64,000 nucleotides of DNA from G038396625 sp038396625 (GTDB lineage Bacteria > Bacillota > Clostridia > Peptostreptococcales > Thermotaleaceae), in contig CP121688.1 in NCBI GenBank assembly GCA_038396625.1, positions 248,001 through 312,000 on the forward strand, written 5' to 3'. The position numbers and the translations under genes are program-made. Positions within the stretch are counted from its first letter, which is position 1. Each line of letters opens with the position of its first letter. Below, in pieces: positions 55,735-64,000 of the stretch. The notes below the pieces were generated by a model. The model saw nothing but the letters and a program-made list of their open reading frames with translations. It made no database searches and was not told the DNA's origin.

Positions 55735-56691
55735 ATGAAGAAAAACAGCTCGAAAGATGAACATTCAATGGGTATGAATGATATTCATGGACTCGACAAG
55801 AAAGAAAATCCTCATGAGTATGATGACATCCTTGAGCTCAGTAGAATGTTGGCAGATAGGGATTTTAGTAAAACAAGCAATAAAGAGAGGGTCTATTACC
55901 AGACCTTAAAAAATATCAAACAATATCAGGAGGGTCATATGAGAAATTCAAATAAGAGTAGCTTTAATAAGGTGGCATCAATTGCTTTGGTATGTCTGTT
56001 AGGGTTTTCCATTACCCAGACATCCTTTGGCCATAATATGATAGACAAAGTATTGAGAACCATCTCCCTAGGTCATATCACTATATCTGAGGAAGCACCA
56101 ATAGAAAGGGAGCCAATGCCTGTACCGGAAGAATTAAAGGGAAGGATATTTGATCAGGATGGAAATGAAATTCATGAATTTACAATGGAGCATACTCAAA
56201 TCTTTACAGCTGATGGGGAGGAAATCGCCCATATTAACCGTGAAACCGGAGAGATTATAACAGTGGAAGAGAGAAAAAAGCAAAAAGAATCAGATACCCT
56301 GGTAGTCAAAGACCCTGATCAATTAAGTAACTATACCCGTTTCAAGGTAATACTTCCCGACTATCTTCCCCGAGGCTATAGATTTGACAGGGCAGGTTTA
56401 TTTAAAGACGAGAGTGGAGTAGTACCAGAAAACAGTAAATACATTGAACTCTTTTTCACCAATGATGAAACAGGGGAATACATGTATATGCAACAGCGAT
56501 TTGCCGATGAAGAAACTGCCTATTCAACGGGATCGGACCAGGTTGAAGCATTAAAAATTAATGGGGTAGATGCTGTTTTCTATGGCGGAAAAAATATCGA
56601 CTGGGAATATAACGGTGTTATTTACATGCTAAGTGGTAGAGGGGTAGTGTCAAGGGAAGAGTTAATTAAGATTGCGGAGTCGATAAAATAA
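55735..56691 (+). CDS. DUF4367-type membrane protein, probable anti-sigma factor
   Basis: 318 residues. The cytoplasmic N-terminus of about 80 residues is followed by one membrane segment (VASIALVCLLGFSIT, about 83-97). The extracellular part ends in a domain with LPDYLPRGYRFDRAGLFKDE, INGVDAVFYGG and WEYNGVIYMLSGRG, typical of DUF4367. An outward sensor that holds the sigma factor inactive at the membrane is the usual arrangement. It starts 2 bases after the sigma gene. Confidence 0.78.
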   Translation: MKKNSSKDEHSMGMNDIHGLDKKENPHEYDDILELSRMLADRDFSKTSNKERVYYQTLKNIKQYQEGHMRNSNKSSFNKVASIALVCLLGFSITQTSFGHNMIDKVLRTISLGHITISEEAPIEREPMPVPEELKGRIFDQDGNEIHEFTMEHTQIFTADGEEIAHINRETGEIITVEERKKQKESDTLVVKDPDQLSNYTRFKVILPDYLPRGYRFDRAGLFKDESGVVPENSKYIELFFTNDETGEYMYMQQRFADEETAYSTGSDQVEALKINGVDAVFYGGKNIDWEYNGVIYMLSGRGVVSREELIKIAESIK

Positions 56692-56701
56692 ATAAAGATG
56701 G

Positions 56702-56741
56702 CAATACAAAGAATCTCAATTTCTTGAGATTCTTTGTATTG
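56702..56741 (+). terminator. Perfect 18-bp hairpin after the sigma operon
   Basis: Arms 56702-56719 and 56724-56741, loop TTTC. No T-run follows, but the stem is very stable. Confidence 0.7.
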
Positions 56742-57333
56742 TAGTTGACATAGGACCCTCATATCCTGGTCTATATAATTTGAATCCTAATCAATTCTAG
56801 GATAGACATTAAGTCCCTATGTTTTTTATTCGGCAATCTTTTTTCTTTAGTTAAACTAGATTTATTATGTACATGTATGTGATATAGTTCAGTTGCAGTT
56901 TGAACTTCTGATTGTTCGTGGGGTTCGCTATGGAGGGCTCTTTGCGCTAGTATGCACGGGGTTTTTTAGATTGCGAAATGTATGTACCCCCTATCAAGAG
57001 CACTCTTAGGTATCGTACAGAAAAAAAATAAATAAAAAAATAAGTGGAATCCTGAAATATCCTGTGTCTTAGGCATACCTACTATGTCTATTGATCTTGT
57101 ACAATACACCCTATTCGGTCTAACTCCAGTATCTTACTTTGTTAATTTTACCCCCTAAATGGCTGCAAAATAGCCGCTTTTCCAACCAAACTTTATTATG
57201 AATTAACAACTGTATACCATTGGTTGGGTATTAAATCAAAAAATAGAGATAACAAAAAAGCAAGCTCGAAGGTATATGAAATCCAAAATATGGATAACCT
57301 ATAAAAAGAAAAGTTTTTATAGGGGGTAAAAAT
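56742..57333. other. Non-coding right border region of the island
   Basis: About 590 bases without a gene. ACATAGGACC near 56749 and GTCCCTATGT near 56813 can pair around an inner stem GTCTAT/ATAGAC, with TTTTTT directly after, so a structured RNA or terminator is possible at about 56749-56828. The rest is higher in G and C than the surroundings (for example GTTCGTGGGGTTCGCTATGG near 56917) and unassigned. The junction with backbone should fall somewhere here. Confidence 0.4.
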
Positions 57334-57639
57334 ATGGATCGTGCAACGGAGCATTCTACAAGAAAAAAGAAGAATGATAACAACGGATTATTTAATGCAA
57401 TTGGTAGTTTTTATGCACAGGTTATCAATGGTGAAGACCTACGAACAGAAGAAGATAAAATGATTGATACAATAAGAAGTGCTCATGAAGAATGGAGAAA
57501 CGCAGAAGATTTTTTCCAAAATGTTACGGAGCCAGATTTAGTAGATTATGCAATTTATAGAGTAGAAGCCGCAAGAACAAGATATACTTATCTTATGAAA
57601 TTGGCAAGAGAAATGGGTGTTAAGGCAGACTGGCAATAA
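57334..57639 (+). CDS. yaaL: YaaL family protein (DUF2508)
   Basis: 101 residues. The segment EEWRNAEDFFQNVTEPDLVD followed by YAIYRVEAARTRYTYLMKLA is the DUF2508/YaaL signature. Function unknown. In Bacillus and most clostridia it directly follows recR and precedes bofA. Here it keeps its bofA neighbour but is 50 kb from recR, which marks the island as an insertion. AGGGGGT precedes the ATG. Confidence 0.88.
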   Translation: MDRATEHSTRKKKNDNNGLFNAIGSFYAQVINGEDLRTEEDKMIDTIRSAHEEWRNAEDFFQNVTEPDLVDYAIYRVEAARTRYTYLMKLAREMGVKADWQ

Positions 57640-57904
57640 AAACACAATATCAGCATTCTTGATTATTGTAAGGAGTATAGGGTATAAAATAACCGTCCCA
57701 TAAGGAATGGTATATTATACCTTTTTGTTTGTTTTGGGCTATGTTTTTAAAATGGTCATATTTTTCGTACAAACTTTATATAATGAAATAAAGAAGAAAC
57801 TAAAAGATGGACATAACAAACATTTATTATTTGAAAGTTTTCAATAAAAATGGGATTTGTATTTAGAGAAATATGGAAGAGAGATAGGTGAGGAGTGATA
57901 GAGG

Positions 57905-58177
57905 ATGGGCATGGGAGTAGAACTAAACATTATTTTGGCTTATGCCTTTGGATTAATCTTATTATATATTGTAGGATATATATTATTGATTCCCATAAAA
58001 TGGATGATTAAATTAATTTATAATGGCGTTATTGGTGGAATAATGCTGATCGTACTAAATTTTGTGGGGAGATTTTGGGGAGTTGGTATTGCTGTAAACC
58101 CTATTACTGCTTTAGTAGCAGGGATATTAGGGGTGCCAGGAGTAATCTTAATGTTTATTTTGCAATATTTAATATAG
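57905..58177 (+). CDS. bofA: Pro-sigma-K processing inhibitor BofA
   Basis: 90 residues, two or three membrane segments, with the conserved C-terminal GIAVNPITALVAGILGVPGV. In sporulating cells BofA sits in the forespore outer membrane and holds back the SpoIVFB protease that activates sigma-K. GAGGAGTG lies before the ATG. Its presence indicates an endospore-forming lineage. Confidence 0.88.
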   Translation: MGMGVELNIILAYAFGLILLYIVGYILLIPIKWMIKLIYNGVIGGIMLIVLNFVGRFWGVGIAVNPITALVAGILGVPGVILMFILQYLI

Positions 58178-58614
58178 TCATATTTTATTGAAAAATGAAA
58201 GTAAATCTAAAACAAACACCAAAATAGATTGTTTTCTATAGAAAATAATGGATTTCTACAGAAAGCAATCTATTTTAATTTGTGTATACAATCTATGTTG
58301 ACACCTATATGCTCATCTGTTATACTAATTTTTAAGAACTGTAACAACATATTATCCCCAATGCATAGCTTATTCATACATCCTGTTATAATAATTATGA
58401 TATATATACTAGTACAGGTATACAATTATACGGTTGTATTATAACAGTTATATCTAAATGATATCAAATTATTTATGATATTGGGAAGTTTCGACAAAAT
58501 GCCACCATTTTTTAAAAAAAGAAATTTTTATAGGACATAAAAATTTATAAGTGGTATAATTTGGTTAAAGGAGCAAATGAACTAAGGAATATCAAAAATA
58601 AAGGAGGATGTCAA
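58178..58614. promoter_or_regulatory. Promoter and long leader of nifJ
   Basis: A near-consensus promoter TTGACA (58298-58303), 17-bp spacer, TATACT (58321-58326) would give a leader of about 280 nt. A second -10-like TATAAT at 58554-58559 lies close to the gene. The leader holds AT-rich inverted segments (for example ATACAATTATACGGTTGTAT near 58419), but no known riboswitch is recognised. Confidence 0.6.
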
Positions 58615-61600
58615 ATGGCAAAAAAGATGAAAACTATGGACGGAAATACGGCTGCTGCATATGTTTCCTATGCCTTTACTGATGTTGCTGCTATATTTCC
58701 TATTACACCATCTTCACCTATGGCTGAGTATGTTGATGAATGGGCTGCTCATGGAAAAAAGAATATTTTTGGTCAAGAAGTACAAGTTACTGAGTTACAA
58801 TCAGAAGCAGGTGCCGCAGGAGCTGTACATGGGTCTTTAGCTGCAGGAGCTTTGACTACTACATTTACAGCATCTCAAGGATTGTTATTGATGATACCAA
58901 ACATGTATAAAATAGCAGGTGAATTGTTACCAGGAGTATTCCATGTAAGTGCTCGTGCTGTAGCAAGTCATGCACTTTCAATCTTTGGAGATCATTCAGA
59001 TGTTATGGCAACAAGACAAACAGGTTTTGCATTGTTAGCATCTGGTTCGGTACAAGAAGTAATTGATCTTGGCGGTATTGCACATTTAGCTTCTATTAAG
59101 TCAAGAGTGCCATTTGTACACTTCTTTGACGGTTTTAGAACCTCTCATGAAATTCAAAAAGTAGAGCTTATTGACTATGAAGATTTTGCAAAGCTTGTTG
59201 ACTATGATGCTGTAAATGCTTTTAGAAACAATGCATTAAATCCAGAGCATCCAGTAACAAGAGGAACAGCACAAAATCCTGATATTTTCTTCCAAGCAAG
59301 AGAAGCATCTAATAGATTTTATGATGCAGTACCAGATATTGTAGCAGACTACATGCAAGAAATTAGCAAAGTTACAGGTAGAGAGTATAAGCCTTTCAAT
59401 TATGTTGGAGCTCCTGATGCAGAGCGTGTTATTATTGCGATGGGTTCTGTTACAGAAACGATTGAAGAGACGATCAACTATCTAGTAGCCAAGGGTGAAA
59501 AGGTAGGGTTAATCAAAGTGCATCTATATAGACCTTTTGCACCAAAATACTTCTTTGATGTATTGCCTGAAACTGTAAAGAAAATTGCTGTTTTAGATAG
59601 AACAAAAGAACCAGGAGCTCTTGGTGAACCATTATATCAAGATGTATGTACATTATTCCTTGGTAATGCAAAAGCTCCAGTGATTGTAGGTGGACGTTAT
59701 GGTTTAGGTTCCAAGGATACAACACCATCTCAGATTAAAGCGGTATTTGATAACCTAAAGGCAGAAAGTCCAAAAAATAATTTCACAATTGGAATCAATG
59801 ATGATGTGACCCACACATCTTTAGAAATAAAAGAAAATATCGTAACAGCTACAGAAGGAACGATTAGATGTAAATTCTGGGGATTAGGTTCTGATGGTAC
59901 AGTTGGCGCCAACAAAAACGCCATCAAGATCATCGGGGACAATACAGACTTATATGCACAAGGTTACTTTGCATATGACTCTAAAAAATCTGGTGGAGTA
60001 ACTATTTCTCACTTAAGATTTGGCAAGAATCCTATTCAATCTACTTACTTAATTGATACTGCAGATTTTATTGCCTGCCACAACCAAGCGTATGTAAATC
60101 AATATGATATACTAAAAGGGTTAAAAGATGGGGGTACATTTGTATTGAACTGCAAGTGGACACCAGAAGAAGTAGAAGAGCATTTACCTACTGCTATGAA
60201 AAAATACTTAGCAGATCACAATGTCAATTTCTATACAATTAACGCTACGGATATTGCTACTGAAATTGGATTGGGCAACAGGATTAATATGATTATGCAA
60301 GCAGCTTTCTTTAAACTAGCAAAAGTTATTCCTCTTGAAGATGCAGTAAAATACTTAAATGAGGCGATTGTTAAATCCTATGGTAAAAAAGGTGAAAAGA
60401 TCGTTAACATGAATCAACAAGCTGTTACAAAAGGAATCGAAGCTCTTGTTAAGGTTGAAGTTCCAGCTGCTTGGGCAAGTGCTAAGGAAGAGGCGGCTGC
60501 TACAGTAGAGGCACCTGATTTCATTAAAAATGTACTAATTCCTATGAATAGACAAGAGGGAGATGATCTTCCTGTAAGTACATTTGTAGGTGTTGAGGAT
60601 GGAACATTCCCACAAGGTACAGCTGCTTATGAAAAGCGTGGTATTGCTGTGAATGTGCCAGAGTGGCAAATAGACAAATGTATTCAATGTAATCAGTGTT
60701 CTTTTGTCTGTCCACATGCTGCAATTAGACCGATTTTAGTAAATGAAGAAGAAGCTAAAAATGCTCCTGCAACTTTCGAAATGAAGAAGGCAATGGGCAA
60801 AGGATTTGAAAACCTACAGTATCGCATCCAAGTAAGTGCTCTTGATTGTACTGGATGTGGAAACTGTGCAGATATATGCCCTGCAAAAGAAAAAGCATTA
60901 GAGATGAAGCCACTTGAGACACAGGTAGAGCAAGAAGTTTCAAATTGGGACTATGCGATGGCTGTATCTGTAAAAGATAACTTAATGTCATTGACTACAT
61001 TAAAAGGCAGTCAATTTGCACAACCACTTCTTGAGTTCTCAGGCGCATGTGCTGGCTGTGGAGAAACACCATATGCGAAAGTAATCACACAATTATATGG
61101 AGATAGAATGGTTATTGCCAATGCTACTGGATGTTCTTCTATTTGGGGTGGATCAGCACCTTCCACACCTTATTGTAAGAATGCAGAAGGCAAAGGACCT
61201 GCTTGGGCAAACTCCTTGTTTGAAGATAATGCTGAATATGGTTATGGTATGGCTCTAGCTGTAAAACATATGAGAAACAAGCTAGAAGACTTAATGAAAG
61301 AATTGGTTGAGCAAAATATTTCTGACGAAGTGAAAGCGCCATTTAAAGAATGGTTAGCAGGAAAAGATGATGCAGATGCTAGCAAAAAAGCTACAGCAAA
61401 AATTCTTCCACTACTAGCATCAAATGATGTAGAAGATGCAAAAGCCAAAGAAATTTTAGCTGAAATTACCAATAAAAAAGATTATCTTATCAAGAAGTCT
61501 GTTTGGATTTTTGGTGGAGATGGTTGGGCATACGATATTGGTTATGGAGGACTAGACCACGTATTGGCTTCAGGTGAAAATGTGAATATATTTGTATTCG

Positions 61601-62139
61601 ATACAGAGGTTTATTCAAATACAGGTGGACAGTCTTCAAAAGCTACACCGACAGCAGCGGTTGCAAAATTTGCAGCTTCTGGTAAGAAAGTGAAGAAGAA
61701 AGATCTTGGTATGATTGCTACAACTTATGGCTATGTATATGTGGCACAAGTAGGTATGGGAGCAGATAAAAATCAATTTATGAAGGCGCTTGTAGAGGCA
61801 GAAAAATATGATGGCCCATCACTTATCATTGCTTACGCACCATGTATCAACCATGGACTTAAAGAAGGCATGGGACGTACACAAGCCAATACAAAACAAG
61901 CGGTTGAAGCGGGATACTGGCATTTATATAGATTCAACCCAATGTTGAAAGATGCAGGAAAGAATCCATTCATACTTGATTCAAAAGAACCAACAGCCAG
62001 CTTTAAAGATTTCTTAATGGGTCAAGTGAGATATACCTCTCTTATGAATGAGTTTCCTGAAATTGCAGAAGAATTATTTGCAAAAGCAGAACAAGAAGCA
62101 CAAGAAAGATATGAAACGTACAAAAAAATGGCACAATAA
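58615..62139 (+). CDS. nifJ: Pyruvate:ferredoxin (flavodoxin) oxidoreductase
   Basis: 1174 residues, the usual one-chain form of anaerobes. Oxidises pyruvate with CoA to acetyl-CoA and CO2, passing electrons to ferredoxin. The pyrimidine-binding domain (FPITPSSPMAEYVDEWA) is followed by the gamma domain, the two-[4Fe-4S] ferredoxin domain (CIQCNQCSFVCP near residue 688 and CTGCGNCADICP near 745), and the thiamine-diphosphate domain (CAGCGETPYAK, GGDGWAYDIGYGG). ATG at 58615 follows AAGGAGG. The codon choice is somewhat less AT-biased than that of the island genes, as expected for a highly expressed gene. Confidence 0.97.
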   Translation: MAKKMKTMDGNTAAAYVSYAFTDVAAIFPITPSSPMAEYVDEWAAHGKKNIFGQEVQVTELQSEAGAAGAVHGSLAAGALTTTFTASQGLLLMIPNMYKIAGELLPGVFHVSARAVASHALSIFGDHSDVMATRQTGFALLASGSVQEVIDLGGIAHLASIKSRVPFVHFFDGFRTSHEIQKVELIDYEDFAKLVDYDAVNAFRNNALNPEHPVTRGTAQNPDIFFQAREASNRFYDAVPDIVADYMQEISKVTGREYKPFNYVGAPDAERVIIAMGSVTETIEETINYLVAKGEKVGLIKVHLYRPFAPKYFFDVLPETVKKIAVLDRTKEPGALGEPLYQDVCTLFLGNAKAPVIVGGRYGLGSKDTTPSQIKAVFDNLKAESPKNNFTIGINDDVTHTSLEIKENIVTATEGTIRCKFWGLGSDGTVGANKNAIKIIGDNTDLYAQGYFAYDSKKSGGVTISHLRFGKNPIQSTYLIDTADFIACHNQAYVNQYDILKGLKDGGTFVLNCKWTPEEVEEHLPTAMKKYLADHNVNFYTINATDIATEIGLGNRINMIMQAAFFKLAKVIPLEDAVKYLNEAIVKSYGKKGEKIVNMNQQAVTKGIEALVKVEVPAAWASAKEEAAATVEAPDFIKNVLIPMNRQEGDDLPVSTFVGVEDGTFPQGTAAYEKRGIAVNVPEWQIDKCIQCNQCSFVCPHAAIRPILVNEEEAKNAPATFEMKKAMGKGFENLQYRIQVSALDCTGCGNCADICPAKEKALEMKPLETQVEQEVSNWDYAMAVSVKDNLMSLTTLKGSQFAQPLLEFSGACAGCGETPYAKVITQLYGDRMVIANATGCSSIWGGSAPSTPYCKNAEGKGPAWANSLFEDNAEYGYGMALAVKHMRNKLEDLMKELVEQNISDEVKAPFKEWLAGKDDADASKKATAKILPLLASNDVEDAKAKEILAEITNKKDYLIKKSVWIFGGDGWAYDIGYGGLDHVLASGENVNIFVFDTEVYSNTGGQSSKATPTAAVAKFAASGKKVKKKDLGMIATTYGYVYVAQVGMGADKNQFMKALVEAEKYDGPSLIIAYAPCINHGLKEGMGRTQANTKQAVEAGYWHLYRFNPMLKDAGKNPFILDSKEPTASFKDFLMGQVRYTSLMNEFPEIAEELFAKAEQEAQERYETYKKMAQ

Positions 62140-62164
62140 ATACAATCGTATAAAATAGATACGT

Positions 62165-62200
62165 AAGGCAAGTAGAGTTTTAATTCTACTTGCCTTTTTA
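62165..62200 (+). terminator. Terminator of nifJ
   Basis: AAGGCAAGTAGA (62165-62176) pairs perfectly with TCTACTTGCCTT (62185-62196), then T. Confidence 0.9.
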
Positions 62201-62353
62201 TATAGATACAAATGATCTTTCTAAAGTTTTTAATAAAACACAGAATAATATAAATATTACAACAAAAATTCATAAAACATTTGAAAAATTGGGAATAATT
62301 TGATTTAATATAGATAGGCATAAAATTTACGAATCTAGAAGGGGGAAGATTAT

Positions 62354-62959
62354 ATGAGTAGGCCGTTGTTAAAAATAGAAACGAGAGAAAGGGCAAAAAA
62401 GAAGTCATTAAAGCAATTAAGAAAAGAAGGTTTTGTTCCAGGCGTTCTATATGGACATAATAAAAACACACAGCAAGTTCGTTTAAACAAACAGGAACTA
62501 GATAGAGCTTTAAATAGATATGGTACAGGAGCTAGTGTGCATTTACAGATGGAAAAACAAATAAAACAAGCGATTATAAAAGATGTTCAAAGACATATTA
62601 CAAAACAGCATATATTACATATAGATTTTCAAGAGCTAGATGCAAATGAGCAAATTAAGATTAAAATTCCATTACATTTAGTAAACAAATTAGCAGTAGA
62701 ATCAAGTACAACTGTAATACAACAACAAATGATAGAATTAGAAATACAAACTTATCCTCAATATTTACCCCAGTTTATAGAAGTAGACGTATCTAAAATG
62801 AAATTTGGAGAGCCATTAAGAGTAAAAGATTTAATGATTCCAAATAAAGAAAATATCCAAGTACTAAACGAACAAGAAGAAATTGTGGCCTTGTTGACTA
62901 CATCTACAAAGGTAGAACAGCCTGTACAAGAAGAAGACTTATTAACCAAATTATATTAG
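62354..62959 (+). CDS. bL25/Ctc-family ribosomal protein, first paralogue
   Basis: 201 residues. The N-terminal L25 5S-rRNA-binding domain (LKQLRKEGFVPGVLYGH, then HILHIDFQELD) is followed by the TL5/Ctc C-terminal domain (PQFIEVDVSKMKFGEPLRVK). Ctc proteins are general stress-associated ribosomal proteins. GAAGGGGGAAG precedes the ATG. A candidate promoter TTGAAA-17-TTTAAT lies at 62281-62309. Confidence 0.85.
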   Translation: MSRPLLKIETRERAKKKSLKQLRKEGFVPGVLYGHNKNTQQVRLNKQELDRALNRYGTGASVHLQMEKQIKQAIIKDVQRHITKQHILHIDFQELDANEQIKIKIPLHLVNKLAVESSTTVIQQQMIELEIQTYPQYLPQFIEVDVSKMKFGEPLRVKDLMIPNKENIQVLNEQEEIVALLTTSTKVEQPVQEEDLLTKLY

Positions 62960-62964
62960 TAAGA

Positions 62965-63000
62965 ACAAAAGACGTATCTGTGGATGCGTCTTTTGTTTGT
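62965..63000 (+). terminator. Terminator of the first bL25 gene
   Basis: ACAAAAGACG (62965-62974) pairs with CGTCTTTTGT (62987-62996), followed by T-rich DNA. Confidence 0.75.
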
Positions 63001-63091
63001 TTTCCTTCTCATTAAAATTAGATGGAAACAGTATAGAACAGGTGGTATTGGAGATAATGACTATTAGATGAAATGATTAGGAGGCGTATAT

Positions 63092-63724
63092 ATGATAAAG
63101 TCAGTAATTAACGGAGATGTAAGAAATGAAGTCGGCTCCAATGCCTGTAACCGTATAAGAAGAGAGGGGAATGTGCCAGGGGTAGTATATGGAGATCGTG
63201 CTGCAACAAAAATAATCGAAGTAGATAAGCGAGAGATAAATAATATTGTAAGAAATTATGGAACGAATATCATTGTAGATTTATATACAGGAGGAAATTT
63301 AGCAACGGTTATGATCAAAGATATACAGCGACATCCTGTAACGAATGAAGTGATACATATAGATTTTCAAGAAGTTTCCTACAATAAAGCGATCCATGCC
63401 ACGGTACCCATTCGCTTGCTAGGCAAAGAAAAAGTAGAATCTAAAGAAGGTATTATACAACAACAATTAAGAGAGATAGAGATTGAGTGTTTGCCGAATG
63501 ATATTCCAGAAAGCATTGATATAGATATATCCTTTATGAAGCCAGGAAACCCATTAAAAGTAGCAGATGTAGAATTTGGTCAGGAATTAAGTGTTTTAAA
63601 TGATTCTTTTGAAATTATTGCAACACTCACAAGAACAGAAAGGTTTACTGAAGACACAGTGCAGGAGGAAGAACTATTCGAGAAAGTTACAGAAATGCCT
63701 AACAAAATAGAGAAAAGTAGGTAA
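63092..63724 (+). CDS. bL25/Ctc-family ribosomal protein, second paralogue
   Basis: 210 residues, same two-domain layout: CNRIRREGNVPGVVYGDRAA, then EVIHIDFQEVSYNK, then PESIDIDISFMKPGNPLKVA. It is clearly homologous to the preceding gene but diverged, so the duplication is not recent. TAGGAGG precedes the ATG. It lies directly before the rRNA operon. Confidence 0.85.
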   Translation: MIKSVINGDVRNEVGSNACNRIRREGNVPGVVYGDRAATKIIEVDKREINNIVRNYGTNIIVDLYTGGNLATVMIKDIQRHPVTNEVIHIDFQEVSYNKAIHATVPIRLLGKEKVESKEGIIQQQLREIEIECLPNDIPESIDIDISFMKPGNPLKVADVEFGQELSVLNDSFEIIATLTRTERFTEDTVQEEELFEKVTEMPNKIEKSR

Positions 63725-63744
63725 ATATATGCCTGCTTTTCTTT
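63711..63744 (+). terminator. Terminator overlapping the end of the second bL25 gene
   Basis: AGAAAAGTAGG (63711-63721) pairs, with one wobble, with CCTGCTTTTCT (63732-63742). Confidence 0.65.
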
Positions 63745-63850
63745 CTGAGTTATAGGAAAAATTTCTATTTGACTAAATGATTTAAACATGCTAATATAAT
63801 TATCGCGACGATTTACAAATGCATTGCATAATGCTTCAAATAAAAAAAGT

Positions 63851-63879
63851 TTGACAAGCTTTATCAAATATGCTATGAT
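63851..63879 (+). promoter_or_regulatory. rRNA operon promoter
   Basis: TTGACA (63851-63856), 17-bp spacer, TATGAT (63874-63879), preceded by an A-rich stretch that may act as UP element. About 100 bases before 16S rRNA. Confidence 0.85.
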
Positions 63880-63910
63880 AAATAAGTCGTCAAAACACGA
63901 CAAAATAAAA

Positions 63911-63926
63911 TTGGTCTTTGAAAACT
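63911..63926 (+). promoter_or_regulatory. boxA-type antitermination site of the rrn leader
   Basis: TTGGTCTTTGAAAACT, close to the TGCTCTTTGAAAACT that precedes Firmicute 16S rRNA genes. Confidence 0.65.
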
Positions 63927-63975
63927 ACACAGTGTAAGAAATTAAGCCAGCAATTTATGAAATAAACCTCGAAGA

Positions 63976-64000
63976 TTTTTTATGAGAGTTTGATCCTGGC
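63976..64000 (+). rRNA. 16S ribosomal RNA, first 25 bases
   Basis: The window ends with GAGAGTTTGATCCTGGC, the universal 5' end of 16S rRNA. The exact first base is approximate; the rest of the gene lies outside the window. Confidence 0.95.

Noticed and set aside
58229..58444. 71-codon open frame upstream of nifJ
   Set aside because: It lacks a ribosome binding site and covers the best promoter of nifJ; low-complexity AT-rich sequence.
59513..61472. Minus-strand open frames within nifJ
   Set aside because: Antisense shadows of a highly conserved long gene.

Overview
The window is a low-GC, endospore-forming Firmicute, most likely an anaerobic clostridium of the Alkaliphilus/Natronincola kind. 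The evidence is the long Gram-positive SRP RNA, the dnaX-yaaK(ebfC)-recR-yaaL-bofA gene order, the sporulation gene bofA, a one-piece pyruvate:ferredoxin oxidoreductase and an NhaC-type antiporter. The genus is inference.

Layout. (1) 1-7058 is backbone: a membrane-protein fragment, nhaC, argH, tRNA-Ser(GGA), SRP RNA, dnaX, ebfC and recR. (2) 7059 to about 57300 is a roughly 50-kb island that separates recR from its usual neighbours yaaL and bofA. (3) 57334-64000 is backbone again: yaaL, bofA, nifJ, two bL25/Ctc paralogues, and the rrn promoter leading into the first bases of 16S rRNA.

The island. Its main part is 7064-49258. It begins and ends with the same 430-bp sequence in direct orientation (7064-7493 and 48829-49258). 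Each copy starts TGT and ends ACA with related inverted termini, as Tn7-type ends do, and the outer edges carry the same 5-bp sequence ACTGT (7059-7063 and 49259-49263). The interior combines a plasmid-like module (ParM-like actin with a small partner, SF2 helicase, sigma-like protein, CHC2/Toprim primase), a type I restriction-modification operon with extra genes (small membrane protein, HEPN-motif protein, YgjP-type metallopeptidase), a tyrosine recombinase, an unrecognised four-gene operon (PD-(D/E)XK nuclease, two unknowns, uracil-glycosylase-like protein), a Tn7-like tnsABCD operon, and a Thoeris pair (SIR2-SLOG ThsA, TIR ThsB) followed by a three-repeat Ig-like protein.

The central hypothesis. 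TnsB keeps its DDE triad, but TnsA appears to have lost both acidic catalytic residues (E63 to Q and D114 to S in Tn7 numbering). Tn7 without TnsA cleavage transposes replicatively and leaves cointegrates. The 430-bp / 41.3-kb / 430-bp layout with one outer 5-bp duplication is what a cointegrate would look like if a plasmid-like circle carrying a 430-bp mini-element had been captured next to recR. Homologous recombination into a resident copy would give the same layout. A second, diverged mini-element (49264-49615) abuts the first, so the 3' side of recR looks like a repeatedly used Tn7-like attachment site.

The rest of the island (49616-57300) is decayed or mixed: a broken EVE-McrB/McrC system, a truncated LysR gene divergent from an aminotransferase, a Uma2-type nuclease, a tyrosine recombinase with one nonsense codon, and an ECF sigma factor with a probable membrane anti-sigma partner. 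All alignments were made by eye.
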